Assembly (NCBI RefSeq): GCF_024169655.1 | Contig: NZ_JALJWV010000001.1 | Location: 67,001-131,000 of the forward strand | From: Pseudomonas marginalis | Lineage (GTDB): Bacteria > Pseudomonadota > Gammaproteobacteria > Pseudomonadales > Pseudomonadaceae | DNA length: 64,000 nucleotides | Direction: 5' to 3' | Shown here: positions 32,783-42,100 of the stretch, piece by piece | How the letters are laid out: each line of letters starts with the position of its first letter | How positions within the stretch are numbered: the first letter of the stretch is position 1 | Program-made: the position numbers and the translations under genes | Notes under the pieces: model-generated | Seen by the model: the letters and a program-made list of their open reading frames with translations, nothing else | Database searches by the model: none | What the model was told of the DNA's origin: nothing

Positions 32783-32978
32783 AACACCGCCAAAATGTGA
32801 GCGCGGGCTTGCCCTCTATGAGGGACTTTCAGACGAAATATTCGCCGCCTGTCGACACCCTCATCGCGAGTAAGCGCGGCTCCCCCAGGGGTCAGCAGCG
32901 TCTGTGCGTCAGTATTTTCACCCGCAAAACCTTCGCAACCCCGCGTCCTGCCAGAAAATTCTTTTTGGTTATATAAAC

Positions 32979-33003
32979 ATTCTTAAATAGTATTTTTAAG
33001 AAT
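32979..33003 (+). promoter_or_regulatory. Inverted repeat in the oscA promoter, candidate CysB site
   Basis: ATTCTTAAA (32979-32987) and TTTAAGAAT (32995-33003) are a perfect 9-bp inverted pair in an AT-rich patch 80-105 bp before oscA. CysB operators are AT-rich and of this general form. The rest of 32783-33083 holds a decayed REP (AATGTGAGCGCGGGCTTGCC from 32795) and no gene. Confidence 0.55.
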
Positions 33004-33083
33004 ATCTGCGCTTATCTACTATCGCCCTCACGCCGCAAGCAGTGCCGCTACTGCGCGGCACTCTTCATTTCAGGAGCGAGACC

Positions 33084-33266
33084 ATGAGCGCATCTCTACG
33101 TAGCGTCGACGGCCAGGACGAAGCAGCCATTTTGCGCGAGATCCAGAGCGCGTTGCGCGATCTGCGCTTTGGCGCGGTGGAAATCACTGTACACAACGCT
33201 CAAGTGGTACAGATCGAACGCAAAGAAAAATTCCGCCTGCAAAACCCGGGTAACAAACCGGCCTGA
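33084..33266 (+). CDS. oscA: DUF2292 small protein OscA
   Basis: 60 aa from ATG 33084 (AGGAG at 33072-33076). The core LRFGAVEITVHNAQVVQIER followed by KEKFRL is the DUF2292 (YezD-like) pattern. In P. corrugata the same gene, just upstream of sbp, was named oscA and is needed for growth on organic sulfur sources and for chromate tolerance; position and sequence agree here. Molecular function is unknown. Confidence 0.88.
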   Translation: MSASLRSVDGQDEAAILREIQSALRDLRFGAVEITVHNAQVVQIERKEKFRLQNPGNKPA

Positions 33267-33302
33267 GCAAGAGCGGCGATAGACCCATCACTATAAGAAA
33301 TG

Positions 33303-33407
33303 CCCCTGTAGGCGCGAGCTTGCTCGCGAAAAGCTTGAAGGCAACGCGTTGCACCTGATGTGCAGCGTTATCGTTGACGTTTTTCGCGAGCAAGCTCGCT
33401 CCTACAG
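33303..33407. repeat. Inverted REP pair between oscA and sbp
   Basis: Left arm CTGTAGGCGCGAGCTTGCTC (from 33306), right arm TTCGCGAGCAAGCTCGCTCC (33383-33402), separated by about 45 bp of spacer that includes GATGTGCAGCGTTATCGTTG. Confidence 0.85.
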
Positions 33408-33443
33408 TCGTCAGCCAACACCCCAGAATTTCAGGAGCTTTCT

Positions 33444-34454
33444 ATGTCGTCGATTCGCCGTTACGCCCTGGCTGCCTTGGCCAGCGCCGTGTTTGCCGGC
33501 TCTGCCGTGGCCAAGGACTACGAGTTGCTCAACGTCTCGTATGACCCGACCCGTGAGCTGTACCAGGACTACAACGCTGAGTTCACCAGCTACTGGAAAC
33601 AGTCCCACCCCGGCGACAGCGTCAAGATCCAGCAATCCCACGGCGGCTCGGGCAAACAGGGCCGTGCGGTGATCGACGGCCTGCGCGCCGATGTGGTGAC
33701 CCTGGCGCTGGCCGGTGACATCGATGAAATCGCCAAGTTGGGCAAGACCCTGCCGCAAAACTGGCAGACCCGTCTGCCGGACGCGAGCACCCCATACACC
33801 TCGACCATCGTGTTCCTGGTGCGCAAGGGCAACCCAAAAGGCATCAAGGACTGGGGCGACCTGATCAAGAAAGACGTGTCGGTCATCACCCCGAACCCGA
33901 AAACCTCCGGCGGTGCGCGCTGGAACTTCCTCGCCGCCTGGGCCTACGGCCTCAAAGCCGGAGGCAGTGAAGCCAAGGCCCAGGAATACGTGCAAGCGCT
34001 GTTCAAGCACGTACCGGTCCTCGACACGGGCGCGCGCGGTTCGACCATCACCTTCGTCAACAACGGTCAGGGTGACGTGCTGCTGGCCTGGGAAAACGAG
34101 GCGTTTCTGGCGTTGAAAGAAGACGGTGGTGCCGACAAGTTCGACATCGTCGTGCCGTCCCTGTCGATCCTCGCCGAACCGCCGGTGGCCGTGGTCGACA
34201 AAAACGCCGAGAAAAAGGGCAACACCGAGATCGCCACCGAATACCTCAAGCACCTGTACAGCCCGGCGGGCCAGGAGATTGCGGCGAAGAACTTCTACCG
34301 CCCACGCGATGAGAAAATCGCCGCCAAGTACGCCCAGCAGTTCCCGAAACTGGACCTGGTGACTATCGACAAAGACTTCGGCGGCTGGAAAACTGCGCAG
34401 CCGAAATTCTTCAATGACGGTGGCGTGTTCGACCAGATCTACACGGCGCAATAA
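33444..34454 (+). CDS. sbp: Periplasmic sulfate-binding protein
   Basis: 336 aa with a Sec signal (cleavage after AVFAGSAVA). Sulfate/thiosulfate-binding family features: [74 protein letters not shown]. The Ser-Gly-rich loop and SGGARW form the anion site. It delivers sulfate to CysT-CysW-CysA encoded downstream. Expected to be induced by sulfur limitation through CysB. Confidence 0.95.
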   Translation: MSSIRRYALAALASAVFAGSAVAKDYELLNVSYDPTRELYQDYNAEFTSYWKQSHPGDSVKIQQSHGGSGKQGRAVIDGLRADVVTLALAGDIDEIAKLGKTLPQNWQTRLPDASTPYTSTIVFLVRKGNPKGIKDWGDLIKKDVSVITPNPKTSGGARWNFLAAWAYGLKAGGSEAKAQEYVQALFKHVPVLDTGARGSTITFVNNGQGDVLLAWENEAFLALKEDGGADKFDIVVPSLSILAEPPVAVVDKNAEKKGNTEIATEYLKHLYSPAGQEIAAKNFYRPRDEKIAAKYAQQFPKLDLVTIDKDFGGWKTAQPKFFNDGGVFDQIYTAQ

Positions 34455-34465
34455 AAACACCGCCC

Positions 34466-34568
34466 TTTGTAGGAGCGAGCTTGCTCGCGAAGAAGGTCCA
34501 GGCACCGTGTGCACCCAGAATGTGCGCGTTATCGTTGACGTTTTTCGCGGGCAAGCCCGCTCCTACAG
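34466..34568. repeat. Inverted REP pair between sbp and cysT
   Basis: TTTGTAGGAGCGAGCTTGCT (from 34466) and CGCGGGCAAGCCCGCTCCTA (from 34547). The spacer again contains GTGCGCGTTATCGTTGACGT, close to that of the pair at 33303, so the two BIMEs are copies of one unit. Confidence 0.85.
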
Positions 34569-34622
34569 AGCACGCATTCACCTGCGGGTTTTGTGTGTCA
34601 GACCTGCTAACCAAGGACTCTT

Positions 34623-35441
34623 ATGTCGCGTCGTATTTCCCCCGTCATACCCGGCTTCGGGCTGACGCTGGGCTACACCGTGGTGTACCTCAGCCTGATC
34701 GTACTCATCCCCCTCGCGGCGATGTTCGTACACGCCGCTCAACTTACCTGGGATCAGTTCTGGAACATCATCACCGCACCGCGTGTGCTGGCGGCATTGA
34801 AATTGAGCTTCAGCACCGCGCTGTACGCCGCGCTGATCAATGGCGTGATCGGTACGCTGCTGGCCTGGGTGCTGGTGCGCTACACCTTCCCCGGGCGCAA
34901 GATCATCGATGCGATGATCGACCTGCCGTTCGCCCTGCCCACCGCCGTTGCCGGTATCGCGCTGACCGCGCTGTACACGCCGACCGGCCTGGTCGGCCAG
35001 TTCGCCGCCGACCTGGGTTTCAAGATCGCCTACAGCCCCTTGGGCATCACCCTGGCACTGACCTTCGTCACGTTGCCATTTGTGGTGCGCACGGTGCAGC
35101 CGGTCCTCGCCGATATCCCCCGGGAAATCGAAGAAGCCGCCGCCTGCCTGGGCGCCAAGCCGTTGCAGGTGTTCCGCTACATCCTCGTGCCCGCGTTGCT
35201 GCCGGCCTGGCTGACCGGCTTCGCCCTGGCGTTTGCGCGTGGCGTCGGTGAGTACGGCTCGGTGATCTTCATCGCCGGCAACATGCCGATGAAGACCGAG
35301 ATCCTGCCGCTGCTGATCATGGTCAAGCTCGACCAGTACGACTACCACGGCGCCACCTCCATCGGTGTGCTGATGCTGGTGGTTTCCTTCGTGTTGCTGC
35401 TGCTGATCAATTTGCTGCAGCGGCGCATCGAACACCCATAA
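34623..35441 (+). CDS. cysT: Sulfate ABC transporter permease CysT
   Basis: 272 aa, about six membrane helices ([59 protein letters not shown]). The ABC permease signature [20 protein letters not shown] docks CysA. The long subtype with [20 protein letters not shown] is typical of CysT (CysU). AAGGACTC precedes the ATG; cysW begins 13 nt after the stop. Confidence 0.95.
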   Translation: MSRRISPVIPGFGLTLGYTVVYLSLIVLIPLAAMFVHAAQLTWDQFWNIITAPRVLAALKLSFSTALYAALINGVIGTLLAWVLVRYTFPGRKIIDAMIDLPFALPTAVAGIALTALYTPTGLVGQFAADLGFKIAYSPLGITLALTFVTLPFVVRTVQPVLADIPREIEEAAACLGAKPLQVFRYILVPALLPAWLTGFALAFARGVGEYGSVIFIAGNMPMKTEILPLLIMVKLDQYDYHGATSIGVLMLVVSFVLLLLINLLQRRIEHP

Positions 35442-35454
35442 GGAGGCGCGGAAC

Positions 35455-36327
35455 ATGTCCCAATCGTCTATCTCCGCCGCGTCCTCGGCCAACGCTGCCC
35501 GGCGTGGCAGTGCGCTGTCGCGGCGCATCCTGATCAGCCTGGGCTGGCTGGTGTTCTTCCTGTTCCTGCTGCTGCCGCTGTTTATCGTGGTGTCCCAGGG
35601 CTTGAAGAATGGCCTCGGCGCGTTCTTCACCGCGATCCTCGAGCCCGACGCGCTGTCGGCGCTCAAGCTCACGGTGGTCGCCGTGGTGATCTCGGTGCCG
35701 CTCAACGTGGTGTTCGGCGTCAGCGCCGCGTGGTGCGTGAGCAAGTACTCGTTCCGTGGCAAGAGCATCCTGGTGACGTTGATCGACCTGCCGTTCTCGG
35801 TGTCGCCGGTGATCGCAGGTCTGGTCTATGTGCTGATGTTCGGCGCCCAGGGCTTCTTTGGCCCGTGGCTGCAAGACCACGACATCCAGATCGTCTTCGC
35901 CTTGCCCGGCATCGTGCTGGCGACCATCTTCGTCACCGTGCCGTTCGTGGCCCGGGAGCTGATCCCGCTGATGCAGGAACAAGGCACCCAGGAAGAAGAA
36001 GCCGCGCGGCTGCTCGGCGCCAATGGCTGGCAGATGTTCTGGCACGTCACCGTGCCGAATATCAAATGGGGCCTGATCTACGGCGTGGTGCTGTGTACCG
36101 CGCGGGCGATGGGTGAGTTCGGCGCGGTGTCGGTGGTGTCCGGCCACATTCGCGGCGTGACCAACACGTTGCCGCTGCACGTCGAGATTCTCTACAACGA
36201 ATACAACCACGTTGCTGCGTTTGCGGTAGCGAGCCTGTTGCTGATCCTGGCGCTCTTCATCCTGCTGCTCAAGCAGTGGAGCGAGAACCGTATCAACCGC
36301 CTGCGCGCAGCAAGCGGTGAGGAATAA
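35455..36327 (+). CDS. cysW: Sulfate ABC transporter permease CysW
   Basis: 290 aa with six predicted helices ([40 protein letters not shown]). The permease signature is [27 protein letters not shown] lies before the ATG. It pairs with CysT to form the membrane channel for sulfate and thiosulfate. Confidence 0.95.
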   Translation: MSQSSISAASSANAARRGSALSRRILISLGWLVFFLFLLLPLFIVVSQGLKNGLGAFFTAILEPDALSALKLTVVAVVISVPLNVVFGVSAAWCVSKYSFRGKSILVTLIDLPFSVSPVIAGLVYVLMFGAQGFFGPWLQDHDIQIVFALPGIVLATIFVTVPFVARELIPLMQEQGTQEEEAARLLGANGWQMFWHVTVPNIKWGLIYGVVLCTARAMGEFGAVSVVSGHIRGVTNTLPLHVEILYNEYNHVAAFAVASLLLILALFILLLKQWSENRINRLRAASGEE

Positions 36328-36330
36328 TCC

Positions 36331-37311
36331 ATGTCCATTGAAGTCCGTAATGTCAGCAAGAATTTCAACGCCTTCAAGGCCCTGAACAGCATCAATCTGG
36401 ACATCCAGAGTGGCGAGCTGGTGGCGTTGCTCGGCCCGTCCGGCTGCGGCAAGACCACCTTGCTGCGCATCATTGCCGGCCTGGAAACCCCGGACGAGGG
36501 CAGCATCGTGTTCCACGGTGAAGACGTCTCCGGCCACGACGTGCGTGATCGCAACGTCGGTTTTGTGTTCCAGCATTACGCGCTGTTCCGCCACATGACC
36601 GTGTTCGATAACGTCGCCTTCGGCCTGCGCATGAAGCCGAAAAACCAGCGCCCGAACGAAAGCCAGATCGCGGTCAAAGTCCACGAGCTGTTGAACATGG
36701 TGCAGTTGGACTGGCTGTCCGACCGCTACCCGGAACAGCTCTCCGGCGGCCAACGCCAGCGTATCGCCCTGGCCCGCGCCCTGGCGGTGGAGCCCAAAGT
36801 GCTGCTGCTCGACGAACCGTTCGGCGCCCTCGACGCCAAGGTGCGCAAAGAGCTGCGCCGCTGGCTGGCGCGCCTGCACGAAGACATCAACCTGACCTCG
36901 GTGTTCGTGACCCACGACCAGGAAGAGGCGATGGAAGTTGCCGACCGTATCGTGGTAATGAACAAGGGCGTGATCGAGCAGATCGGCTCACCGGGCGACG
37001 TCTACGAAAACCCGGCCAGCGATTTCGTCTACCACTTCCTCGGCGACTCCAACCGCCTGCACCTGGGTGGAGACCAGCACGTGCTGTTCCGCCCCCATGA
37101 AGTGTCGTTGTCACGCCATGAACTGGAAGACCACCATGCGGCCGAAGTGCGCGATATCCGGCCGCTGGGGGCGACCACGCGGGTGACCTTGAAAGTCGAA
37201 GGCCAGAGCGAGCTGATCGAGGCCGAAGTGGTGAAAGACCACGACAGCCTGACTGGCCTGACCCGTGGTGAAACCCTGTTCTTCAAACCCAAGGTCTGGC
37301 AAAAAGCCTGA
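36331..37311 (+). CDS. cysA: Sulfate ABC transporter ATP-binding protein CysA
   Basis: 326 aa, starting 3 nt after cysW. Walker [11 protein letters not shown]-loop FVFQHYALF, signature [20 protein letters not shown], Walker [16 protein letters not shown]-loop [11 protein letters not shown]. After residue ~235 a short regulatory TOBE-like domain ([27 protein letters not shown]) follows. ATP hydrolysis drives sulfate uptake. A REP pair ends the operon. Confidence 0.96.
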   Translation: MSIEVRNVSKNFNAFKALNSINLDIQSGELVALLGPSGCGKTTLLRIIAGLETPDEGSIVFHGEDVSGHDVRDRNVGFVFQHYALFRHMTVFDNVAFGLRMKPKNQRPNESQIAVKVHELLNMVQLDWLSDRYPEQLSGGQRQRIALARALAVEPKVLLLDEPFGALDAKVRKELRRWLARLHEDINLTSVFVTHDQEEAMEVADRIVVMNKGVIEQIGSPGDVYENPASDFVYHFLGDSNRLHLGGDQHVLFRPHEVSLSRHELEDHHAAEVRDIRPLGATTRVTLKVEGQSELIEAEVVKDHDSLTGLTRGETLFFKPKVWQKA

Positions 37312-37326
37312 ACACACTGCAATAAC

Positions 37327-37421
37327 AAATGTGGGAGGGGGCTTGCCCCCGATTGCAATGGATCAGTCAATATCTTCAGTGACTGACACTCTGCTATCGG
37401 GGGCAAGCCCCCTCCCACATT
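37327..37421. repeat. Inverted REP pair after cysA
   Basis: AATGTGGGAGGGGGCTTGCC and GGGCAAGCCCCCTCCCACAT face each other across a spacer with GTCAATATCTTCAGTGACTG, in the gap between convergent cysA and the DUF962 gene. Confidence 0.9.
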
Positions 37422-37948
37422 CAGACTTCTCTCGGCTTTAGATCGCGGCGAGCGACTGGCCCCGAACGCTCTTCAATCTGCTGCTTGAGCTCATGCCGCA
37501 ACCCCAGCAAAAACGCCAACTCCGCCACCACAAACAACGGCCCGACGATCAGCCCCGACACATCATCCACAAACGCCGGCTTCTTGCCTTCGTAGTAATG
37601 CCCGACAAACTGAATCACCCAACCCACCACGAACATACCGATACCGCCGCTGAGCCAGACCGTCGTGCTTTGCGCCGCCAGTACATGCCCGGCCCACACC
37701 GACAAGCCCATCAGCACGCTCATCAGCACGCCCAGCGCGAGTTCCAGGCGCAGGTAGAACCACGCCGCAAGCAGCGCAACGATCAGCGCCGGCGACAGCC
37801 AGAACCCGCCCAGCGGCCACTCGGGGCGTGAAAGCAACGCTGCGACGGCGACCACGATCAGTGGGATACCGATAAAGTGGCTGGCGATATTGCGCGGGTC
37901 GCGGTGGTAGGCGGCGTATTGACCGAGGTGGTCGACGAGGCTTTTCAT
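37421..37948 (-). CDS. DUF962 / Mpo1-like membrane protein
   Basis: 175 aa from ATG 37948 with AGGAGGAAT directly upstream; the longer frame is rejected. The lead MKSLVDHLGQYAAYHRDPRN and IASHFIGIPLIVVAVAALL carry the conserved His residues of the family, followed later by FVGHYYEGKKPA. Four membrane helices. The yeast member Mpo1 is an iron-dependent dioxygenase acting on 2-hydroxy fatty acids; the bacterial role is not established. Divergent from the Crp-family regulator. Confidence 0.85.
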   Translation of the reverse strand: MKSLVDHLGQYAAYHRDPRNIASHFIGIPLIVVAVAALLSRPEWPLGGFWLSPALIVALLAAWFYLRLELALGVLMSVLMGLSVWAGHVLAAQSTTVWLSGGIGMFVVGWVIQFVGHYYEGKKPAFVDDVSGLIVGPLFVVAELAFLLGLRHELKQQIEERSGPVARRDLKPREV

Positions 37949-38031
37949 TGTTATTCCTCCTGTAGGATGTTTGATCATGCCTTGTCAGCCTTCGCCTAAC
38001 TGTCAACTGGGCGACAATCTTCGGAGTTCTC

Positions 38032-38718
38032 ATGAACGCAGAGCAATGGCGACCCCGGCTGGCTACCGGGCACTGGTTCAGCCACCTGCCCGCCGCTTTT
38101 CAGCATAGTCTGCTGGCCCACGCCCGGCTGCGGCAGCTGACGGCGGGGCAATACCTGTTCAAGCGCGGTGACCCGCCCTGCGGCTTGTATGCGGTGCTCG
38201 ACGGCACCCTGCGTATCAGCGCGGTAAGCGAGCAGGGCAAGGAGGCGGTGCTGAGCCTGGTGGAGTTGCCCTACTGGTTCGGTGAAATCTGCCTGTTCGA
38301 CGGCCTGCCGCGCACTCACGACGCCTGCGCGGTCGGACCCTGTACGTTGTTGCAGGTGCCCCAGCAGGCATTGCTGAATATTCTTGATGAAACCCCGCAG
38401 TACTGGCGCGACTTGGCCTTGTTGATGAGCCAAAAGTTGCGCCTGAGTTTTATCGGCCTCGAACAGCTCAGCCTGATGCCGGCCTCGGTGCGGCTGGCCC
38501 ATCGCTTGTTGATGATCATTGAGGGGTATGGCGACATCGAGCACTCAAAACGTCGGCTGCAGTTGCCCCAGGAAGACCTGGCGGCGATGTTGAGCCTGTC
38601 GCGCCAGACCACCAACGCCTTGCTCAAGGACCTGCAAGCCCAGGGCATCGTGCGCCTGGGTTACGGCGAGATCGAAATCCTCGATGCACAGCGCCTGCGT
38701 GAGGCGGCGCATGCCTGA
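38032..38718 (+). CDS. Crp/Fnr-family transcription regulator
   Basis: 228 aa. N-terminal cyclic-nucleotide-type beta barrel (LTAGQYLFKRGDPPCGLYAV, EQGKEAVLSLVELPYWFGEI), dimer helix, then winged helix (LQLPQEDLAAMLSLSRQTTN, ALLKDLQAQGIVRLGYGEIE). No cysteine cluster for an iron-sulfur centre and no clear cAMP-binding Arg-Ser motif, so the ligand is unknown. A receiver-domain gene follows 38 nt downstream, probably in one transcript. Confidence 0.88.
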   Translation: MNAEQWRPRLATGHWFSHLPAAFQHSLLAHARLRQLTAGQYLFKRGDPPCGLYAVLDGTLRISAVSEQGKEAVLSLVELPYWFGEICLFDGLPRTHDACAVGPCTLLQVPQQALLNILDETPQYWRDLALLMSQKLRLSFIGLEQLSLMPASVRLAHRLLMIIEGYGDIEHSKRRLQLPQEDLAAMLSLSRQTTNALLKDLQAQGIVRLGYGEIEILDAQRLREAAHA

Positions 38719-38756
38719 GGGTGTTAGCCTGCAAGCCTGACCAATCGAGGTGTGTT

Positions 38757-39122
38757 ATGCGCGTGCTGTTAGTGGAACATGAATCCGAAGAGGCACAACG
38801 GATGGCCCAGGGCTTGAACGAAGCCGGTTATTCCGTGGAAGTTGCGGCCAACGGGATGGTGGCGCAGCGGCTTGTCGAAGGCACCGAGTACGACCTGGTG
38901 ATTCTGGATGTGATGCTGCCCGGGCTGAATGCCTGGAAGTTGCAGCAGGCGATTCGGCACAAGGGCGAGACGCCGGTATTGTTTCTGACCAGCCCGGGTG
39001 GGATCGAAGACCGTCTGCGCGACTTGGAATTGCATGAGGATGACTATTTACTCAAGCCGTTTGAAGACAAGGCGCTGGTCATGCGCGTGAAAAAACTACT
39101 GCGTCGTGATCGCGGGCGCTGA
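38757..39122 (+). CDS. Stand-alone receiver-domain protein
   Basis: 121 aa from ATG 38757 (CGAGG just before). MRVLLVEHESEEAQRMAQGL, phospho-acceptor in YDLVILDVMLPGLNAWKL, Thr in PVLFLTSPGG, Lys in DYLLKPFEDK. The sequence is OmpR-like (closest in feel to CopR/IrlR) but ends after KKLLRRDRGR, just where the linker to the DNA-binding domain would begin. It is either a dedicated single-domain regulator or a truncated OmpR protein. No kinase nearby. Confidence 0.8.
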   Translation: MRVLLVEHESEEAQRMAQGLNEAGYSVEVAANGMVAQRLVEGTEYDLVILDVMLPGLNAWKLQQAIRHKGETPVLFLTSPGGIEDRLRDLELHEDDYLLKPFEDKALVMRVKKLLRRDRGR

Positions 39123-39138
39123 TAGATGTGTGGCCTGG

Positions 39139-39247
39139 GCTCTCGCTATCGCGAGCAAGCCCGGCTGTTAAATGTGGGAGGGGGCTTGCCCCCGATGACG
39201 GTGGATCAATTGATGAATGCGCTAGCTGATACACCGCCCCTCCTATA
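39139..39247. repeat. Decayed REP remnants
   Basis: A half REP (CTCGCTATCGCGAGCAAGCC from 39142), then a full REP arm AATGTGGGAGGGGGCTTGCC (from 39171), and a mutated right arm CACCGCCCCTCCTATAG (from 39232). The AT-rich patch after it (39250-39300) carries ATTC-CTTAAC-GAAT at 39282-39295, similar to the oscA and tcyJ repeats. Confidence 0.65.
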
Positions 39248-39351
39248 GTTTGATTTTTTAGTTATTAATAAATAGCTTCTTATTCCTTAACGAATATAAA
39301 CCCCGTCCCTATACTGTTCAGCAACGTTAAACGCTGCAGGAGGGCACACCC

Positions 39352-39933
39352 ATGCACAGCGAATCGATTCGTTACCTGATCGTGCCGGGCTGGCAAGGAT
39401 CGCCAGAAGATCATTGGCAAACGCATTGGCAGAACAGCCTGCCCAACAGTGCGCGGGTGGAGCAGGCCGATTGGCTGACGCCGCGTCGCGAAGACTGGGT
39501 GGCCGCGCTGGCCGAGGCGATTGCCGCCGACAGCACGCCGGTGATTCTGATCGCCCATAGCCTGGGCTGCATCACCGTGGCCCACTGGGCTGCTACTGCC
39601 CCGCTGCAGTTTTTGCGGCAGGTACGCGGGGCGTTGCTGGTGGCGCCGGCGGATGTCGAACGCCCGGCCTGTGCCCCCGCCTTGCGTAACTTCGCGCCGA
39701 TTCCGCGCGACCTGCTGCCGTTTCCCAGCCAGGTGGTCAGCTCCGACAACGACAGTGCCGTCAGCGCCCCCAGGGCCCTGGAACTGGCGCGCAATTGGGG
39801 CGCCGAAGCCGGCATTTTGTCCGGCGCGGGGCATATCAATGTGAAGTCCGGCCACCAGCGCTGGGAGCAGGGTTTCGCGTATCTCTATCGCCTGCAAAGC
39901 CGCCTGGAGCATCACGCCCGGCGCACGGCCTGA
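39352..39933 (+). CDS. RBBP9/YdeN-family alpha/beta hydrolase
   Basis: 193 aa. The start RYLIVPGWQGSPEDHWQTHW is the family signature; nucleophile Ser70 in ILIAHSLGC, Asp in VVSSDNDSAVS, His in LSGAGHINVKSGH. Small serine hydrolases of this type have no clear bacterial substrate. The AT-rich promoter (39250-39300) and the neighbours (regulator, metQ) suggest use during sulfur starvation, perhaps releasing sulfur from an ester or thioester; that part is inference. Confidence 0.85.
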   Translation: MHSESIRYLIVPGWQGSPEDHWQTHWQNSLPNSARVEQADWLTPRREDWVAALAEAIAADSTPVILIAHSLGCITVAHWAATAPLQFLRQVRGALLVAPADVERPACAPALRNFAPIPRDLLPFPSQVVSSDNDSAVSAPRALELARNWGAEAGILSGAGHINVKSGHQRWEQGFAYLYRLQSRLEHHARRTA

Positions 39934-39982
39934 ACATTTTTCAACGCCCCGTCCCTGAGCGGATTGGGGGCGGGAGCCTGCC

Positions 39983-40909
39983 ATGAGTCTGCATGAAACT
40001 TTCGGTCAGCCGCTGCTGACCTTCCCCGACGCCGAAAAGAGCCCGCTGAGCATCCGCGCTAAGGCACTGGTGTTCGTCGACCCGCGTTCGCGGCAACTGC
40101 GCGAAGCGCTGGAACACCTCGCGCCTCGCGCCTTGCCGGTGTTGATTCGCGGCGAGACCGGCAGCGGTAAAGAGTTGCTCGCGCGGCATATCCATCGGGG
40201 CAGCGACCGCGCCGGGCTGTTTGTCTCGGTCAATTGCGGCGCGATCAGCCCGACCTATGCCGATGCCGAGTTGTTCGGCTACGCCGCCGGCGCTCACAGT
40301 GGCGCGGCGAGCAGTCGGGCCGGCTGGTTCGGCTCGGCCAATGGCGGCACCCTGTACCTGGATGAAATCGGCGACTTGCCGCTGCCGATCCAGGTCAAAT
40401 TGCTCGCCGCCCTGGAAAACCACGAAGTCACCCGCGTCGGCGCCCATCAGCCAAGCCCGGTGGACGTGCGCCTGGTGGCGGCGACCAGCATCGACCTGGC
40501 CCAGGCCGTGGCCGTAGGCAAGTTCCACGAGCGGCTGTTCCATTACCTCAGCGAAGGCCGACTGGACCTGCCGGCCTTGCGCGAGCGGGTCGGCGACATC
40601 CTGTCCCTGGCCGAATACTTCCTCGGCATCTACAGCCAGCGCCTGGACCTGCCGGTGCCGTTGATCAGCGACGCGGCCCAGCGTGTGCTGGAACACCATA
40701 GCTGGCCGGGCAATACCCGCGAGCTGGAGAACGTCATCCACTTTGCCTTGCTGGTCAGCAGCGGCGACGAGATTTTGCCGGAGCATTTGAACCTGCCGAC
40801 CGCCGGTTCGCCGCTGGAGCAGGTGCAGCGGATATTCGAAAGCGCCAGTGCGGTCGAACGGGAAACCTTGCGCAAATTCCTACATGAACAAAATGGAATA
40901 TCAACCTGA
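39983..40909 (+). CDS. AAA+ regulator of sigma-54-activator type lacking the DNA-binding end
   Basis: 308 aa. AAA+ core: Walker A VLIRGETGSGKELLARHIHR, Walker B NGGTLYLDEIGDLPLPIQVK, arginine region RVGAHQPSPVDVRLVAATS, C-terminal SWPGNTRELENVIHFALL. The GAFTGA loop that contacts sigma-54 reads GAHSGA. The protein ends in FESASAVERETLRKFLHEQ, where a Fis-type helix-turn-helix normally follows. There is no N-terminal sensor domain. It is related to SfnR-type sulfur regulators, but may have lost direct DNA binding. It is followed by metQ. Confidence 0.8.
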   Translation: MSLHETFGQPLLTFPDAEKSPLSIRAKALVFVDPRSRQLREALEHLAPRALPVLIRGETGSGKELLARHIHRGSDRAGLFVSVNCGAISPTYADAELFGYAAGAHSGAASSRAGWFGSANGGTLYLDEIGDLPLPIQVKLLAALENHEVTRVGAHQPSPVDVRLVAATSIDLAQAVAVGKFHERLFHYLSEGRLDLPALRERVGDILSLAEYFLGIYSQRLDLPVPLISDAAQRVLEHHSWPGNTRELENVIHFALLVSSGDEILPEHLNLPTAGSPLEQVQRIFESASAVERETLRKFLHEQNGIST

Positions 40910-41035
40910 ATAAAAGGTATTGTTCGGGAATAAAAAATCTAGGTATTGTCGCTCTCACGCCGCGATAGCACTTCGCTGGCACTCCACACCAACACGGTCG
41001 TCAGAGACGCCCCGGAATGTCGATAAGGACACTGC

Positions 41036-41818
41036 ATGAAAAAGGTTCTGTTGTTTACCGCATTGGCGGCTGCCCTGACTGCAGGCTTCGCCCAGGCCAA
41101 CGAAAAACTGGTGGTGGCCGCCACCCCGATCCCGCACGCCGAGATCCTCGAACTGGTCAAGCCGACCCTCGCCAAAGAAGGCGTGGACCTGGAAATCAAA
41201 GTCTTCACCGACTACGTACAGCCCAACGTGCAGGTGGCCGAGAAGCGCCTGGACGCTAACTACTTCCAGACCCTGCCGTACCTGGAAAACTTCAACAAGG
41301 GCAAGGGCACCAACCTGGTCACCGTGGTGGGCGTACACGTAGAGCCTCTGGGTGGTTACTCGAAAAAAGTCAAAACCGTGGCTGAATTGAAAGACGGCGC
41401 CACCGTGGCGATCCCTAACGAAGGCAGCAACAGCGGCCGTGCGCTGTTGCTGTTGCAGCGGGCCGGGCTGATCGAGTTGAAAGACCCGAAAAATGCGCTG
41501 GCGACCCCCAAGGACATCGCCAAAAACCCGCACAACTTCAAGTTCAAGGAATTGGAATCGGCATTGCTGCCACGCGTGCTCGACCAGGTTGATCTGGCGC
41601 TGATCAACACCAACTACGCCCTGGAAGCCGGCCTCAACCCGGCCAAGGACGCGTTGATCATCGAAGACGCCAAGTCGCCGTATGTGAACTTCCTGGTGGC
41701 CCGCCCGGACAACAAGGACAGCGTTGCTATCCAGAAACTGGCCAAGGCGCTGACCAGCCCGGAAGTCAAAGCCTTCATCGAGAAGAAATACAACGGCGCA
41801 GTCGTGCCGGCGTTCTGA
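41036..41818 (+). CDS. MetQ/NlpA-family substrate-binding protein
   Basis: 260 aa with a Sec signal peptide (MKKVLLFTALAAALTAGFAQ, cleaved after QA) and no lipobox. Family features: VVAATPIPHAEILELVKPTL, EIKVFTDYVQPNVQVAEKRL, DANYFQTLPYLENF, VAIPNEGSNSGRALLLLQRA, DLALINTNYALEAGLNP. MetQ proteins bind methionine for MetNI; this soluble one has no adjacent transporter genes but could serve metN-metI at 44240-45989. Its leader holds CTCTCACGCCGCGATAGCAC, similar to a stretch before oscA. Confidence 0.88.
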   Translation: MKKVLLFTALAAALTAGFAQANEKLVVAATPIPHAEILELVKPTLAKEGVDLEIKVFTDYVQPNVQVAEKRLDANYFQTLPYLENFNKGKGTNLVTVVGVHVEPLGGYSKKVKTVAELKDGATVAIPNEGSNSGRALLLLQRAGLIELKDPKNALATPKDIAKNPHNFKFKELESALLPRVLDQVDLALINTNYALEAGLNPAKDALIIEDAKSPYVNFLVARPDNKDSVAIQKLAKALTSPEVKAFIEKKYNGAVVPAF

Positions 41819-41844
41819 TCGAGCAGTAAAACCTTTCAAGGTTT

Positions 41845-41880
41845 AAACGCCGACGGCTGGCATAGCGTCGGCGTTTTTTT
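41845..41880 (+). terminator. Rho-independent terminator after metQ
   Basis: AACGCCGACG and CGTCGGCGTT around GCTGGCATAG, then a run of T. Confidence 0.9.
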
Positions 41881-41888
41881 CGCTCAAA

Positions 41889-41982
41889 ACTGTGGGAGGG
41901 GGCTTGCCCCCGATAGCAGTGGTTCAGTCAATGCATCGGTGACTGACACACCGCTATCGGGGGCAAGCCCCCTCCCACATTT
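41889..41982. repeat. Inverted REP pair
   Basis: CTGTGGGAGGGGGCTTGCCC and CGGGGGCAAGCCCCCTCCCA with the usual spacer including GTTCAGTCAATGCATCGGTG, between metQ and the small minus-strand ORF. Confidence 0.9.
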
Positions 41983-42013
41983 GATTTTTATCTCACCGTG
42001 GATTTTCAGCGTT

Positions 42014-42100
42014 TCACAGAGCGCGGGTGTTGATCGCCCTGCGCAATGCCACCAACCATTTCACCAGCTCCTGCGGATCAATCGGTTTCGCTTCGTTCAT
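42014..42100 (-). CDS. Possible 28-aa small protein
   Basis: The minus strand has GAGGGAATGAACA before an ATG at 42100 and encodes 28 residues: acidic start MNEAKPIDPQELVKW, then LVALRRAINTRAL. Good ribosome site and helix-like composition support translation, but size makes this uncertain. It lies downstream of a methyltransferase relic. Confidence 0.35.
   Translation of the reverse strand: MNEAKPIDPQELVKWLVALRRAINTRAL

Noticed and set aside
40910..41035. Sigma-54 promoter for metQ (CTGGCACTCC at 40976)
   Set aside because: A TGGCAC is present, but no TTGC follows at the required spacing.
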